Below are positions 16,633 through 25,560 of a DNA stretch of 64,000 bases, piece after piece. A program made the position numbers and the translations under genes. Source of the stretch: Billgrantia montanilacus. Lineage in GTDB: Bacteria > Pseudomonadota > Gammaproteobacteria > Pseudomonadales > Halomonadaceae. Location: positions 1 through 64,000 of the forward strand of contig NZ_QPII01000019.1 in assembly GCF_003336675.1 (NCBI RefSeq), given 5' to 3'. The notes beneath the pieces were generated by a model. The model worked only from the letters and a program-made list of their open reading frames with translations. It was not told where the DNA came from and searched no databases. Numbering within the stretch: position 1 is the stretch's first letter; every line of letters begins with the position of its first letter.

Positions 16633-16932
16633 GGATTGGCATGACTTCACACTGGCGGTGCCCGCCGCTTGAACACTGGGCTCCCTTTGTGCGGGGATAA
16701 CCGTGCATATTCGCGAGACGCGAAATACCGATCGTTACGCCTCCATAGGATCGGGTGTGAGAGTGTCGGCATGGCTGTGAGGGACGTGTCCGATGTCGAG
16801 CATTGTGGCCCCTTCGTGTGATCTACCTTCTCCGGCGGGTAGAGGCTGCTTCAGGTAATTGTGTTTCACCTAATCGAGACCGGGGCGCTCCCAAGCCGGA
16901 GCGCCTGGGTTGCGAAATAGTTGCTGGTCACG

Positions 16933-16944
16933 CTTAACATTCCC
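16933..16944 (+). promoter_or_regulatory. CTTAAC motif upstream of pilL
   Basis: The sequence cttaacattccc starts 78 bp before the pilL start, in the same relative place as the copies before ssb, the RAQPRD gene and TIGR03757. Inferred control site of the first transfer operon. Confidence 0.5.
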
Positions 16945-17010
16945 TGTCGATCCTCCTGTCCCTCCACGGCACCGTGATCCTGTTTTCGATCAGAGCTTCG
17001 CGAGGCCGAC

Positions 17011-17682
17011 ATGATGCGATCTATCCCTCGATTTCTGACCTGTGGCATGGCCGTGGCCTTGCTGGTCGGCTGTGTCGACCAGTTGCACCGGTCGTCGACC
17101 GAGCGTGCCGAGGCGACGCAGGTCGACGAGGCTAGCGCTCTGGAAATTGCACCTCGCGGTGAGTCCCAGACCGTTACCGGGGAGCATGATGTGACCACCT
17201 CACCGAATGCGCTCCGGACGGGGGTGGTGGAGACGGATGGCTATGCCCAGGAGTTGCCGGCAATCGAAGTGTTGCGCACGGCTCGTTACCAGCTGGTGGC
17301 CACACAGGCTCCGCTGGGGCAGCGGCAGCTGCTCGAGCAGTACGTGGATGTGCGCGTCCCGCAGGGCGTGTCCACTACGGTGGGTGATGGGATCGAATAC
17401 GCCCTGCGGAATACCGGTTACTCGCTGTGCCACCCCGAAGCCAATCATCAGCGCTGGTTATTCAGCCGGCCGCTGCCGGAGATCCATTACCGGCTGGGGC
17501 CCATGCCGCTCCGCGAGGCACTGCAGGTACTCGCAGGCGATGCCTGGGAGCTTGACGTCGATCCTGTGCGGCGGGAGGTCTGCTACGGGCAGCGGGACAT
17601 CCGCACCGCGGGGACGCCGGGTATGGCCCATCCCGTAGTAGGGACTCCAGTCCCTGATACAGCGGAGGCAGGCGATGAGTGA
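17011..17682 (+). CDS. pilL: PilL N-terminal domain lipoprotein (TIGR03748)
   Basis: The 223-residue product has a lipoprotein-like signal (ALLVGC, Cys near residue 21). The conserved PilL_N block is present: ARYQLVATQAPLGQRQLLEQ, VSTTVGDGIEYALRNTGYSLC, and LPEIHYRLGPMPLREALQVL. PilL-like lipoproteins occur in the pilus or outer-membrane part of this ICE family's transfer machinery, usually as the first gene of the block, as here. Confidence 0.87.
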   Translation: MMRSIPRFLTCGMAVALLVGCVDQLHRSSTERAEATQVDEASALEIAPRGESQTVTGEHDVTTSPNALRTGVVETDGYAQELPAIEVLRTARYQLVATQAPLGQRQLLEQYVDVRVPQGVSTTVGDGIEYALRNTGYSLCHPEANHQRWLFSRPLPEIHYRLGPMPLREALQVLAGDAWELDVDPVRREVCYGQRDIRTAGTPGMAHPVVGTPVPDTAEAGDE

Positions 17683-17721
17683 CGACGCCGATAAGCGGGC
17701 CAGACGAGGGGAGGGAGGAGC

Positions 17722-18510
17722 ATGACGTCGCAAAGTTGGAAGGTATGGCGCAGCGGGCCGGCATTCGGCATCGGTGCCGCCTTGTGTCTCTGGTTGTTGG
17801 CCCTCCCGGCGTCGGCTCAGACGTTGGCGCCGGGGGACGGCCAGACGAATTCTCAAGACACGAGTGGTATCGAGGAACGGGACAGCCACATCCGCGACTC
17901 GCTGCGCGCCGAGGCCCGCGAGTGGGGCCTGGACGAGCGGGAGTGGCAGCGCTACGAGACGTTGATGGAGGGCTCTCGCGGGATCTGGTCACCGGACCTC
18001 GATCCGCTGACGGCGCTGGGGATCGAGGCGGAGACAGAGGCGGAGCGTCGCCGCTACGCCGAGATGCTGGTCGAGGTAGAGAGGGCAAGAGTCGAGCGCG
18101 AGCTCGCCTTCCAGCGCGCCTATGATGAGGCCTGGCAACGCCTTTATCCCAACGAAATGCCTGTCGAGCAGTTCCTGCTGGGCGATCCTGGCCAGGCTGG
18201 GCAGGGGAGTGTGAGCTTTCTCCAGGGTGCCGGCAATCCGGCTGCTTCATCGCGCTTGAGCGTGCATGTGGCGTCCCAGGCGTGTGCCAGCTGTGACGCC
18301 ACCATCCGGGAGCTGCTGGACAGCGGTGTGGCCATGGATGTGTTCGTCATCGACTCGGAAGGCGACGACACCGTCATTCGACAGTGGGCCCGGGACAATT
18401 CAATCCCGCTGAGTCGCGTGCAGTCTCGTGAGATCACGCTCAACCATGGTAGGACGGATACCTCCCTGGGCGTGACGCGGGACAGCGTGCCCCAGGTCTT
18501 TCCCCGGTAG
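17722..18510 (+). CDS. ICE protein, TIGR03759 (PFL_4693) family
   Basis: The 262-residue protein has a signal peptide ending PASAQ near residue 33. The family-typical helical block follows (LRAEAREWGLDEREWQRYETLMEGSRGIWSP, LTALGIEAETEAERRRYAE). The C-terminal part is thioredoxin-like in layout, with CASCD near residue 192 (a CxxC pair) before a strand pattern. It is a periplasmic component of the ICE transfer apparatus; its exact role is unknown. Confidence 0.87.
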   Translation: MTSQSWKVWRSGPAFGIGAALCLWLLALPASAQTLAPGDGQTNSQDTSGIEERDSHIRDSLRAEAREWGLDEREWQRYETLMEGSRGIWSPDLDPLTALGIEAETEAERRRYAEMLVEVERARVERELAFQRAYDEAWQRLYPNEMPVEQFLLGDPGQAGQGSVSFLQGAGNPAASSRLSVHVASQACASCDATIRELLDSGVAMDVFVIDSEGDDTVIRQWARDNSIPLSRVQSREITLNHGRTDTSLGVTRDSVPQVFPR

Positions 18511-18518
18511 GCAGGGTG

Positions 18519-19319
18519 ATGGCGATGCGTTTCCGGCGTTCACCGACCACCATGCTTCGTCTCTGGTGCTGTTGTCTCGGGCTGTGGCTCGTCATGGTGG
18601 CCATTCCGGCGTCGGCAACGGCCGGCAACGATGTACCCGAGGCCTATGTGGTCGCGGCACAGCGACATGGCGTGCCGCCTGAGGTGTTGTATGCCGTGGC
18701 ACTGACCGAATCCAAGGTCCCGTTGGCGCATGCGCTGCGTCCCTGGCCCTGGACGCTGAACGTCGCGGGAAAGAGCTACTACTTCGAGACGCGTACGGAG
18801 GCCTGCGAGGAGTTGACTCGCGCGTTGTTCGAGACCGAGGTGATCGACGTGGGGGTGGCACAGCTCAATTTCCGCTGGCAGCCGCAGCTGTTCGGTGCCG
18901 GCAACCGCTTCGTGGACCCCTGTGATGCTCTCGATCCCTACGCCAATCTGGATGAGGCGGCGAAGCTGTTGCGATCGCACTATGACGCCAGTGGCAGCCA
19001 GGACTGGGTGGTGGCCGCGGGGCGGTATCACCGTCCCGCCGGTGGCGCGCCGGCGGAACGCTACCGGCGATCGGTGGCGGACAATCTCGAACGCCTGGAG
19101 GGCGGCCCGCGTCAGGTGGTTGCGGCGGGTGGCGTCCAGTTCGCCTCGGCCGAGCCATTTTCCCGTTCGACCGCATCACTCTCGACCGCGACTGCCGTCG
19201 AACCCGAACCCGTCACCGCCGATACCTCCCTGGTCTGGATCGCTCCCGTGGAGCCGGCTCAGTGGGTCGATCCGGAGAGACGCTGGGATCGGCTCGTTGC
19301 GTCGGTGGCGGCACATTGA
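18519..19319 (+). CDS. Transglycosylase SLT domain protein
   Basis: The 266-residue product has a hydrophobic signal region over residues 14-34. A lytic transglycosylase domain follows: HGVPPEVLYAVALTESK with the likely catalytic Glu64, and a later GVAQLNFRW block near residue 112. Such enzymes open peptidoglycan locally for the conjugation channel. ATG 18519 was preferred to GTG 18516. It follows TIGR03759 by 8 bp, probably in one operon. Confidence 0.88.
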   Translation: MAMRFRRSPTTMLRLWCCCLGLWLVMVAIPASATAGNDVPEAYVVAAQRHGVPPEVLYAVALTESKVPLAHALRPWPWTLNVAGKSYYFETRTEACEELTRALFETEVIDVGVAQLNFRWQPQLFGAGNRFVDPCDALDPYANLDEAAKLLRSHYDASGSQDWVVAAGRYHRPAGGAPAERYRRSVADNLERLEGGPRQVVAAGGVQFASAEPFSRSTASLSTATAVEPEPVTADTSLVWIAPVEPAQWVDPERRWDRLVASVAAH

Positions 19320-19335
19320 TTTGAAGGAAACGCTC

Positions 19336-19887
19336 ATGAAGACACCTTTGATCGCCATGGTCGGCCTGGTCGCCTCGACTGCCGTGCTCTCCGGCCACGC
19401 ACAGCAACCGCCGAGGCCGCCGGGATTACCCGAATTGACCGTAGTGGCTGATCGCGGTGGTGAACCCGCCCGGCCGTATTACGTTGCCATCGGCATGGCC
19501 GGGGTAGACGAGGAGGACGGCTATGTGTCCGAACCCTCGGCGCCGGTCTCTATCGGCGAGCGCGACATGCTTCCGGTGGATAGTGGGACCCTGTCGCCTG
19601 GTCGAGTCCAGCCCCGGTCATTGGATTTGCCCCCGGGAATGACGCCGTTCTTCCTGGTCGGAGCTGACGATCTCTCGGTGGAGTGGCTGAAGCAGCGTAG
19701 GGCCATCCTTCGGGAGATGAATGCCGTGGGCTTAGTGGTCCAGGTGTCTGATCTGGAGAAGCTGGAGCAGCTTCGAGCCGTGGGTCAGGGGTTGGAACTG
19801 CGCCCGGTGTCCGCCGATGACCTGGCGGGGCGATTGGGGTTGTCGCATTACCCGGTGCTGATTACCGCCGATATCATCGAGCAGTGA
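19336..19887 (+). CDS. ICE protein, TIGR03765 (PFL_4695) family
   Basis: The 183-residue product has a signal peptide (cleavage near residue 24). The family's C-terminal block is present: FFLVGADDLSVEWLKQRRAILREMNAVGLVV, and LGLSHYPVLITADIIEQ at the end. It is periplasmic and conserved just upstream of traD in these elements. The function is unknown. Start ATG 19336 follows an aaggaaa site. Confidence 0.88.
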   Translation: MKTPLIAMVGLVASTAVLSGHAQQPPRPPGLPELTVVADRGGEPARPYYVAIGMAGVDEEDGYVSEPSAPVSIGERDMLPVDSGTLSPGRVQPRSLDLPPGMTPFFLVGADDLSVEWLKQRRAILREMNAVGLVVQVSDLEKLEQLRAVGQGLELRPVSADDLAGRLGLSHYPVLITADIIEQ

Positions 19888-19903
19888 AGGAGGAAGGCTC
19901 ACC

Positions 19904-20458
19904 GTGACACCGATGCTTCCCGACACTGCTTTCGACGCCCTGGACGTACCGCAAATTGGCAATCAACCCGAGGATGTCGATCGACGTATATTATTCGCCG
20001 CGCGGTTGGTCCAACTTGGCGTACTGGCCTGCCGTCGGCTGGATAGACCGCTCAAGGTGACGACCCTGCTGCCTCTGGTGGAGCGCATCGAGGCCTTGGA
20101 CGCCTTGGTGATCGACTTTGCCGCTGCGGTGTTGTCGGCGAAGGCTTGGCAACGAATCGCCGCGAACCTGGCGGGGTTCGGAGAGCGCTCGATCCCCCGA
20201 GCCTACCAGGGGCGCGACAAGCGCATCCCGGCCCTGTGGCTCTATCTGCGCGAGGAACCCTGCGAGAATCCGGAGGCGGCCCGTCTCCTTGACGGCTTTG
20301 CGTCCGCCTGCCGTTACGACGGTGCCCGTTACAACGCCATCCTCGCCAATCTGGCCGGTGAAGGGGTCCTCGAATCCGCGGCTGTCCAGGTGCTGGAGCA
20401 TTTAGAGGGCGGCAGCGATAACGGATCGACAGTCAATGAGAAGGAGGGCTCGGCGTGA
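19904..20458 (+). CDS. Hypothetical protein before traD
   Basis: The 184-residue protein starts at GTG 19904 behind a strong aaggagg site and overlaps the traD start by 4 bp. It is helical and soluble. The segment YQGRDKRIPALWLYLREEP resembles part of TraD (MKGRDKRVVAIEQYL), followed by a similar RYDGARYNAILANL, against RYDKTYFDKIVASL in TraD. This suggests a duplicated or partner fragment of the coupling ATPase all-alpha region. Confidence 0.72.
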   Translation: MTPMLPDTAFDALDVPQIGNQPEDVDRRILFAARLVQLGVLACRRLDRPLKVTTLLPLVERIEALDALVIDFAAAVLSAKAWQRIAANLAGFGERSIPRAYQGRDKRIPALWLYLREEPCENPEAARLLDGFASACRYDGARYNAILANLAGEGVLESAAVQVLEHLEGGSDNGSTVNEKEGSA

Positions 20459-22641
20459 ACCAGACGCATCCCCTCGAGTCGCTATTGCGGCCTGCCGTGG
20501 AGCTGAACACGGCGGTTGTGTGTTTCGCCTGTGCCCTGATGTGTGTGTTCGCACCCTGGGCACTGGCGTTGACGCCCAGCGTGGGGATCGGAATGGCCTT
20601 TGCTTTCTTGGGCTTCGGCCTGTGGCGAGGGAGGCAGGCGTGGATTGTCTTGCGGTATCGCCGCAACATGCGCCGCTTGCCTCGCTTCGCCCTGCGCAGC
20701 GACCAGGTACCGGTGAGCACCCGCAGCCTGTGGCTGGGCAAGGGCTTCAAGTGGGAGGCTAGGCATACCCAGCGGCTTCACGAGAGCCAGCAGCCCGAGG
20801 CCGAGCGCTATATCAAGCCATCGCGGCTCTATCGGTTTGCCCGCCATCTGGAGAGTCGTCTGGAGCCTGTCCGCTCCCTGTATTTCGTGATTCGGCTGCT
20901 GAGCGCGGACAGCGCCCTCAATCCCTTCCGCCCCCTGCCGCCTGTCGGGGGCATTCCCGCCTTGCATGCCGTGGAGTGGCGGGAGATCGACGTGCGCCTG
21001 CCACTGGGCGAGCGGGTGGCACATACGCTGGTGGAGGGCACGACTCGGGTCGGCAAGACGCGTCTGGCCGAGGTGATGATCACACAGGACATCGCTCGGG
21101 CGGCTCAGGATGTGGTGATCTGCTTCGACCCCAAAGGCGATGGCGATCTGCTGATCCGCATGTACATTGAGGCGCTGCGGGCCGGGCGTGGCGACGAGTT
21201 CTATGTCTTCCACCTGGGCTACCCAGGAATAAGCGCTCGCTACAATGCAGTAGGGCGCTTCGGGCGGATCAGCGAGGTGGCGACCCGCATCTCTGGTCAA
21301 CTGTCCGGCGAGGGCAACAGTGCTGCTTTCAGGGAGTTTGCCTGGCGCTTCGTGAATATCGTGGCCAGGGCGCGTCACTCCCTGGGACAACGGCCCACCT
21401 ATGATCAGATCCTATCCGATGTGGTGAACATCGATGGCCTGATGATCGAGTACGCCCAGCAGACCTTGGCGAAGCACGATGCCCATGCCTGGGACCGAAT
21501 CAGCGAAATCGAGGGCAAGCTCAACGACAAGAACATCCCCATGGCCATGAAGGGCCGCGACAAGCGTGTGGTGGCGATCGAGCAGTATCTGCAGCAGGCC
21601 AGGATACGCGATGCCGTACTCGAGGGCTTGAGGTCCGCGGTGCGTTACGACAAGACCTATTTCGACAAGATCGTCGCAAGCCTGCTGCCACTGCTGGAGA
21701 AGTTGACCACGGGGCGCATCGCCGAACTGCTCTCGCCCGACTACCACGATCTGGAGGACCCGCGACCGATCTTCGACTGGCAGCAGATCATCCGCAAGCG
21801 GGGCGTCGTCTACGTTGGGCTCGACGCCCTGTCCGACTTCGAGGTCGCTCAGGCGGTGGGCAACTCCATGTTCGCAGATCTGGTGTCAGTGGCGGGCCAC
21901 ATCTACAAGCACGGTGTCGACGATGGACTGCCCAAGGTCGACGGTGGCGGATCCGGCAAGGTGGCGATCAACCTGCACTGCGACGAGTTCAACGAGCTGA
22001 TGGGCGATGAGTTCATCCCGCTGATCAACAAGGGGGGCGGCGCGGGGATCCAGGTGACGGCATATACCCAGACCATGAGCGACATTGAGGCGCGCATCGG
22101 CAGCACCGCCAAGGCGGGCCAGGTCATCGGCAACTTCAACAACCTGATCATGTTGCGCGTACGCGAGGAGCGCACCGCCAAGATGCTCACCGACCAACTG
22201 CGCAAGGTCAACGTGGCCTCCCGCATGCTGGTGTCCATGGCCGGTGACAACCCGGATGTCGACTCCTCGGTCGACTTCACGAGCTCCGGGGGCGACCGGA
22301 TCAGTACCGTTCAGGTGCCGATGATTGAGCCGGCCGACGTGGTGAGCCTGCCCAAGGGTCAGGCCTTCGCATTGCTCGAGGGCGGGCAACTCTGGAAGAT
22401 CCGCATGCCGTTACCGCTGCCCGACAAGGGCAAGAATCTCCCCATGAACATCCAGGACATCGCCGAGGACATGCGTGCGCGCTACAGCACCGGCGAGCGG
22501 TGGTGGGAGGATGTCATGCCGCCACCTATCCATTTCGACCCGCCGCAGTTCCGGGAAGTAGCAAACCAGGCGGCATACCAACCGCCTCCCGTCGGGCCCA
22601 TGGATATGGGGGAGGCCAGCGATGCGCCGTGGCAGGAGTGA
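20455..22641 (+). CDS. traD: Type IV coupling ATPase TraD (TIGR03743, SXT_TraD)
   Basis: The 728-residue coupling protein has two N-terminal membrane segments (about residues 20-60). Walker A is GTTRVGKT near residues 195-202 and Walker B is LHCDEFNEL near residues 508-515. The TraD-type motor core follows, ending in an acidic/Pro-rich tail. It brings the relaxase-DNA complex to the secretion channel and drives transfer. The start is GTG 20455, overlapping the previous gene; the ribosome site aaggagg lies upstream. Confidence 0.95.
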   Translation: MNQTHPLESLLRPAVELNTAVVCFACALMCVFAPWALALTPSVGIGMAFAFLGFGLWRGRQAWIVLRYRRNMRRLPRFALRSDQVPVSTRSLWLGKGFKWEARHTQRLHESQQPEAERYIKPSRLYRFARHLESRLEPVRSLYFVIRLLSADSALNPFRPLPPVGGIPALHAVEWREIDVRLPLGERVAHTLVEGTTRVGKTRLAEVMITQDIARAAQDVVICFDPKGDGDLLIRMYIEALRAGRGDEFYVFHLGYPGISARYNAVGRFGRISEVATRISGQLSGEGNSAAFREFAWRFVNIVARARHSLGQRPTYDQILSDVVNIDGLMIEYAQQTLAKHDAHAWDRISEIEGKLNDKNIPMAMKGRDKRVVAIEQYLQQARIRDAVLEGLRSAVRYDKTYFDKIVASLLPLLEKLTTGRIAELLSPDYHDLEDPRPIFDWQQIIRKRGVVYVGLDALSDFEVAQAVGNSMFADLVSVAGHIYKHGVDDGLPKVDGGGSGKVAINLHCDEFNELMGDEFIPLINKGGGAGIQVTAYTQTMSDIEARIGSTAKAGQVIGNFNNLIMLRVREERTAKMLTDQLRKVNVASRMLVSMAGDNPDVDSSVDFTSSGGDRISTVQVPMIEPADVVSLPKGQAFALLEGGQLWKIRMPLPLPDKGKNLPMNIQDIAEDMRARYSTGERWWEDVMPPPIHFDPPQFREVANQAAYQPPPVGPMDMGEASDAPWQE

Positions 22642-22691
22642 CGTCGAACAACCCGGTGCTCGGTCGAAGGTGACGCTAGGGAGGACAGCTG

Positions 22692-23390
22692 ATGGCCACC
22701 AAGACCGCTGAACGGACCCACGAACGCCGCGGCGGGCTCTTCTCGCGCTCGATCGGGATCCCCATGCAGCTGGTCGGCATCCTGCTGGTGTCCCTACTGT
22801 GTTCGATCCTGATCGAGTGGGCGGGAATCTTCTGGGAGTGGTGGGCTCAGCCAGGCGCCGAACATGCCCGAATGACCATGGAGCGCGAGATGGGCTGGTT
22901 GGGCAGCGAGTTCTCCCGCTCATTGGTGGTCTCGCGACCGGTGGAGTCTGCCACCTGGTTCATCGGCATGGCGTATGAGTGGCTCTTCGTGAAGTCCGGC
23001 ATCACCCCCTTCCTGGAGAACAACGCCAACAGCGGTGGCTGGCTGGGGACGCTGCACCAATATTTACAGGCTGCGGTCTATGTCACGCTGATGACTTTGA
23101 CCCGGGTGGTGATCCTGGTACTGACCTCGCCACTGTTCGCCCTGGCCGGCCTGGTGGGGTTGGTCGATGGGCTGGTGCGGCGCGACCTGCGACGTTTCGG
23201 GGCGGGACGCGAGTCCGCGTTCATCTACCACCACGCCAAGCGCATGGTCGGCCCGGTCTTCGTGGTTGGTTGGATCGTCTATTTGAGCGTGCCCTTCGCC
23301 ATTCACCCCAATGTATTTCTGCTGCCCTGTGCGGCCTTGTTTGGCTTGTTGGTGAGTGTCGCCACGGGGAGCTTCAAGAAGTACCTCTAA
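22692..23390 (+). CDS. ICE membrane protein, TIGR03747 (PFL_4697) family
   Basis: The 232-residue protein has four or five hydrophobic segments (e.g. QLVGILLVSLLCSILIEWAG near residue 25, VTLMTLTRVVILVLTSPLFA, and two C-terminal helices). It matches the TIGR03747 inner-membrane ICE family found directly after traD. It is the last gene before a strong terminator, so it closes the pilL-traD operon. Confidence 0.88.
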   Translation: MATKTAERTHERRGGLFSRSIGIPMQLVGILLVSLLCSILIEWAGIFWEWWAQPGAEHARMTMEREMGWLGSEFSRSLVVSRPVESATWFIGMAYEWLFVKSGITPFLENNANSGGWLGTLHQYLQAAVYVTLMTLTRVVILVLTSPLFALAGLVGLVDGLVRRDLRRFGAGRESAFIYHHAKRMVGPVFVVGWIVYLSVPFAIHPNVFLLPCAALFGLLVSVATGSFKKYL

Positions 23391-23419
23391 TTCTCGGTTC
23401 CCTGCACGTTCCCTGCCTT

Positions 23420-23443
23420 GACGCCCTCCGGGGCGTCTTTTTT
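23420..23443 (+). terminator. Rho-independent terminator after TIGR03747
   Basis: Stem gacgccc / gggcgtc with a 4-nt loop is followed by six T residues. It lies about 30 bp after the TIGR03747 stop and just before the cttaac motif of the next unit. This is the clearest intrinsic terminator in the transfer region. Confidence 0.9.
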
Positions 23444-23466
23444 GTCCGGAATACCCCACGTCGGTG

Positions 23467-23478
23467 CTTAACATTTCG
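23467..23478 (+). promoter_or_regulatory. CTTAAC motif upstream of the RAQPRD gene
   Basis: The sequence cttaacatttcg starts 74 bp before the RAQPRD start and follows a terminator. It must therefore belong to a new transcription unit, which supports the control-site reading of this motif. Confidence 0.6.
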
Positions 23479-23540
23479 GGGTGATCTGGTGGTCGGTTCC
23501 CGCAACGATGCGGGTATCGATGGTCGACTAGAGCCGAGCC

Positions 23541-23891
23541 ATGTCTGCTTCAACCAGATGCTTTCGTACCCTCGTCACGGCCTGCGCTGTCGCTGCCGCT
23601 CTAGCAGCTCCGTTGCCGGTGCTGGCCGACGGACGGGATGAAATCCTGCGTCGTGACCTGGCCGTGATCCAGACGCAGCTCGACCAGATCGGGTTTGTCG
23701 TGGACCGGCTCGAAGCCCGCCAGGACGTGGCTGATCCGGCGACAACACGATTCTTCCTCGATACACGGCAACTACGCGATGACCTGGCACGCATCGCCGA
23801 TGGCATCGATGAGTTTCTCGAACCCCCCCGGCTCCCGCCGCGTGTCCCGAGAGCACTGTCCGGGGACTACTTGAGGCAGGAGGCTCCTTGA
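23541..23891 (+). CDS. RAQPRD family ICE protein (TIGR01690)
   Basis: The 116-residue product has a signal peptide (about 29 residues, ending VLAD) and the helical RAQPRD family body (LRRDLAVIQTQLDQIGFVVDRLEARQ). It is periplasmic, conserved as the first gene of the second transfer operon in PFGI-1-like ICEs, and of unknown function. It overlaps or abuts the next start. Confidence 0.87.
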   Translation: MSASTRCFRTLVTACAVAAALAAPLPVLADGRDEILRRDLAVIQTQLDQIGFVVDRLEARQDVADPATTRFFLDTRQLRDDLARIADGIDEFLEPPRLPPRVPRALSGDYLRQEAP

Positions 23892-24115
23892 TGGACAGCG
23901 CGGCCGCCTTCGAGACCGGTTCGGGGTTCGAGATCGCCGGCTTGTATCTGCTGCTGGCCGGAGTGGGCTGTGTCGCGGTCCTGTTGTGGGCCGCTTGGGC
24001 TGCCATATCGGCATACAGAGGTTGGGCGAAGGGCAACGTCAAAGGTGATGTCTTTGCTGGGGTCGCCGTGCGGCTGTTGCTGCTAATCCTGCTTTTCATC
24101 TGGCTGTTCGTATGA
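23891..24115 (+). CDS. ICE protein, TIGR03758 (PFL_4701) family
   Basis: The 74-residue protein has two hydrophobic helices (GLYLLLAGVGCVAVLLWAAW and VRLLLLILLFIWLFV), matching the small TIGR03758/DUF3262 membrane family. It resembles the small TraA/VirB2- and TraL-zone proteins of mating-channel operons. ATG 23891 was chosen over the adjacent TTG. Confidence 0.86.
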   Translation: MDSAAAFETGSGFEIAGLYLLLAGVGCVAVLLWAAWAAISAYRGWAKGNVKGDVFAGVAVRLLLLILLFIWLFV

Positions 24116-24156
24116 ACGGCCGCGCAATGTAGTGCAACCGAAGGAGTGAAGTCACC

Positions 24157-24528
24157 ATGAAATCCTCAATGATGATTCGGCACATCACTCGTGCCAAACG
24201 GTCGCTGGCACATCTCGTCGGTCTCGCCATGAGTCTGCCTGCCATCGCCATGGCACAGGGACTTCCCGACCTGGAAGAGCCCTCCACTGGGGGAGGAGGT
24301 CTGAGGGATACCATCCAGGGCCATATGTACGACTTTGGCATCTTGATCGGCTTGCTGCTGGCTACCGCTGTGTTCCTGGTGGTCGGCTCCGCTTCGATCG
24401 CATCATTCAAGGAGGCCAGGGAGCGCGAGACCTGGGGAAAATTCGCTCTGACGGTCGTGGTTGGGGTGGTGTTGGTCATCGCCATCATCTGGCTGACCAC
24501 GGAAGCCGCACCCATCTTGATGCCCTGA
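24157..24528 (+). CDS. ICE membrane protein, TIGR03745 (PFL_4702) family
   Basis: The 123-residue product has a signal-like N-terminus cleaved near residue 33 (IAMAQ), then two transmembrane segments (ILIGLLLATAVFLVVGSASI and LTVVVGVVLVIAIIWL). This layout is pilin-like, similar to VirB2/TrbC. A good aaggag ribosome site precedes it. It is the best candidate for the mating-pilus subunit in this element. Confidence 0.86.
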   Translation: MKSSMMIRHITRAKRSLAHLVGLAMSLPAIAMAQGLPDLEEPSTGGGGLRDTIQGHMYDFGILIGLLLATAVFLVVGSASIASFKEARERETWGKFALTVVVGVVLVIAIIWLTTEAAPILMP

Positions 24529-24541
24529 CCGGAGAGGCACC

Positions 24542-24922
24542 ATGCCGAGCATCGCCTTCATTCCCAAACGGCTGAATGAGCCACCCGTGGTGTTCCGTGG
24601 CATGACCGGCAAGGAGGTCGTCATGATGACGGTAGCCGGCTTCGCCTCGGGGCTGCCATTGGGCATCGTCAGTGCTTGGGTATTGGGTGCCATCGCCATG
24701 GTGCCCACCGTGTGCTTCCTCTTCGCAGGGGCTGCCCTGTGGTTTGGCGGCACGGTGATGCGCCGCCTTCGCCGTGGCCGTTCGACCATCTGGTTCTACC
24801 GCCATGTGCAGTGGAAGCTCGCCTGCGCTGGCCTGCCCATGGGCGAGGGTGGCTCCCTGATCACTCACTCGACCGCCTATCGGATTGGACGCGACTCCTA
24901 CCGGCACGGAGGACGCTCATGA
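24542..24922 (+). CDS. Conjugative transfer protein, TIGR03750 family
   Basis: The 126-residue protein has an N-terminal cytoplasmic stretch (FIPKRLNEPPVVFRGMTGKEV) and two membrane segments near residues 28-70, resembling TraL/VirB3-like proteins. It lies between the pilin-like gene and the TIGR03746 gene, overlapping the latter by 4 bp. Confidence 0.86.
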   Translation: MPSIAFIPKRLNEPPVVFRGMTGKEVVMMTVAGFASGLPLGIVSAWVLGAIAMVPTVCFLFAGAALWFGGTVMRRLRRGRSTIWFYRHVQWKLACAGLPMGEGGSLITHSTAYRIGRDSYRHGGRS

Positions 24923-25560
24923 GCCGTTATCGTCACGCCCTCGCTGGAAGGGACGCGCATATCACCACACTGAGGGGGATCATCCTGGTGCTGGTGGTCA
25001 TCTGCGGCGGCCTGTGGTGGGGATGGAAGGCTGCCCCGGAGAATCTGACCATCCACAATCCGCCGGATCTGCGCAGCGGCAGCACGCGTGCCTGGTGGGA
25101 AGTCCCGCCCTCCAGCGTCTACGCGTTCGGCTTCTACGTTTGGCAGCAGATCCAACGTTGGCCGACCAACGGGGAGGCGGACTATGAGCGCAACCTCTAC
25201 TCGCTCCAGCACTTCCTGACGCCATCCTGTCGGATCGAGCTCGAACGCGACTACGAGCGGCGTCTCAGCCGCAATGAGCTGTCCGGTCGCGTACGAGGCA
25301 TCTACGAGATCCCCGGTCGCGGCTATCGGCCCGCGGCGGTGGAGATCCTGAGTCGAGATGCCTGGGTGGTGACCCTGGATCTTGCGATCGATGAGCAGTA
25401 CGCCGGCACCCCTGTTCGAGACGTGTTCATCCGTTATCCCCTGCGAGTCGTCCGTGCCGACGTCGATCCCGAGCACAATCCCTGGGGGCTGCAGATCGAC
25501 TGCTTCGATGGTACGCCACAGCGCCTGGAGGTGCCCAACCAGGAAGGAGCCGATGTATGA
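24919..25560 (+). CDS. ICE protein, TIGR03746 (PFL_4703) family, TraE-like
   Basis: The 213-residue protein starts with a cytoplasmic tail and one membrane helix (residues 20-36, IILVLVVICGGLWWGW). A periplasmic domain follows, with PSSVYAFGFYVWQQIQRWP and YERNLYSLQHFLTPSCR. This is the layout of TraE/VirB8-like assembly factors. The start ATG overlaps the upstream stop. Confidence 0.87.
   Translation: MSRYRHALAGRDAHITTLRGIILVLVVICGGLWWGWKAAPENLTIHNPPDLRSGSTRAWWEVPPSSVYAFGFYVWQQIQRWPTNGEADYERNLYSLQHFLTPSCRIELERDYERRLSRNELSGRVRGIYEIPGRGYRPAAVEILSRDAWVVTLDLAIDEQYAGTPVRDVFIRYPLRVVRADVDPEHNPWGLQIDCFDGTPQRLEVPNQEGADV

Larger units (their letters stand above)
16260..17010. other. Gap of about 750 bp between topB and pilL, with inverted repeats
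   Basis: No convincing gene is seen. The gap holds an 11-bp inverted repeat ggccagtgagc/gctcactggcc (16594-16604 and 16622-16632, 17-nt loop), several scattered 'cactggc' elements, and a ttcgcg-aga-cgcgaa dyad at 16710-16724 resembling the STY4528 palindromes. The cttaac motif at 16933 lies near the end. It separates the maintenance and transfer blocks, so a transfer origin or control region is possible. Confidence 0.5.
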
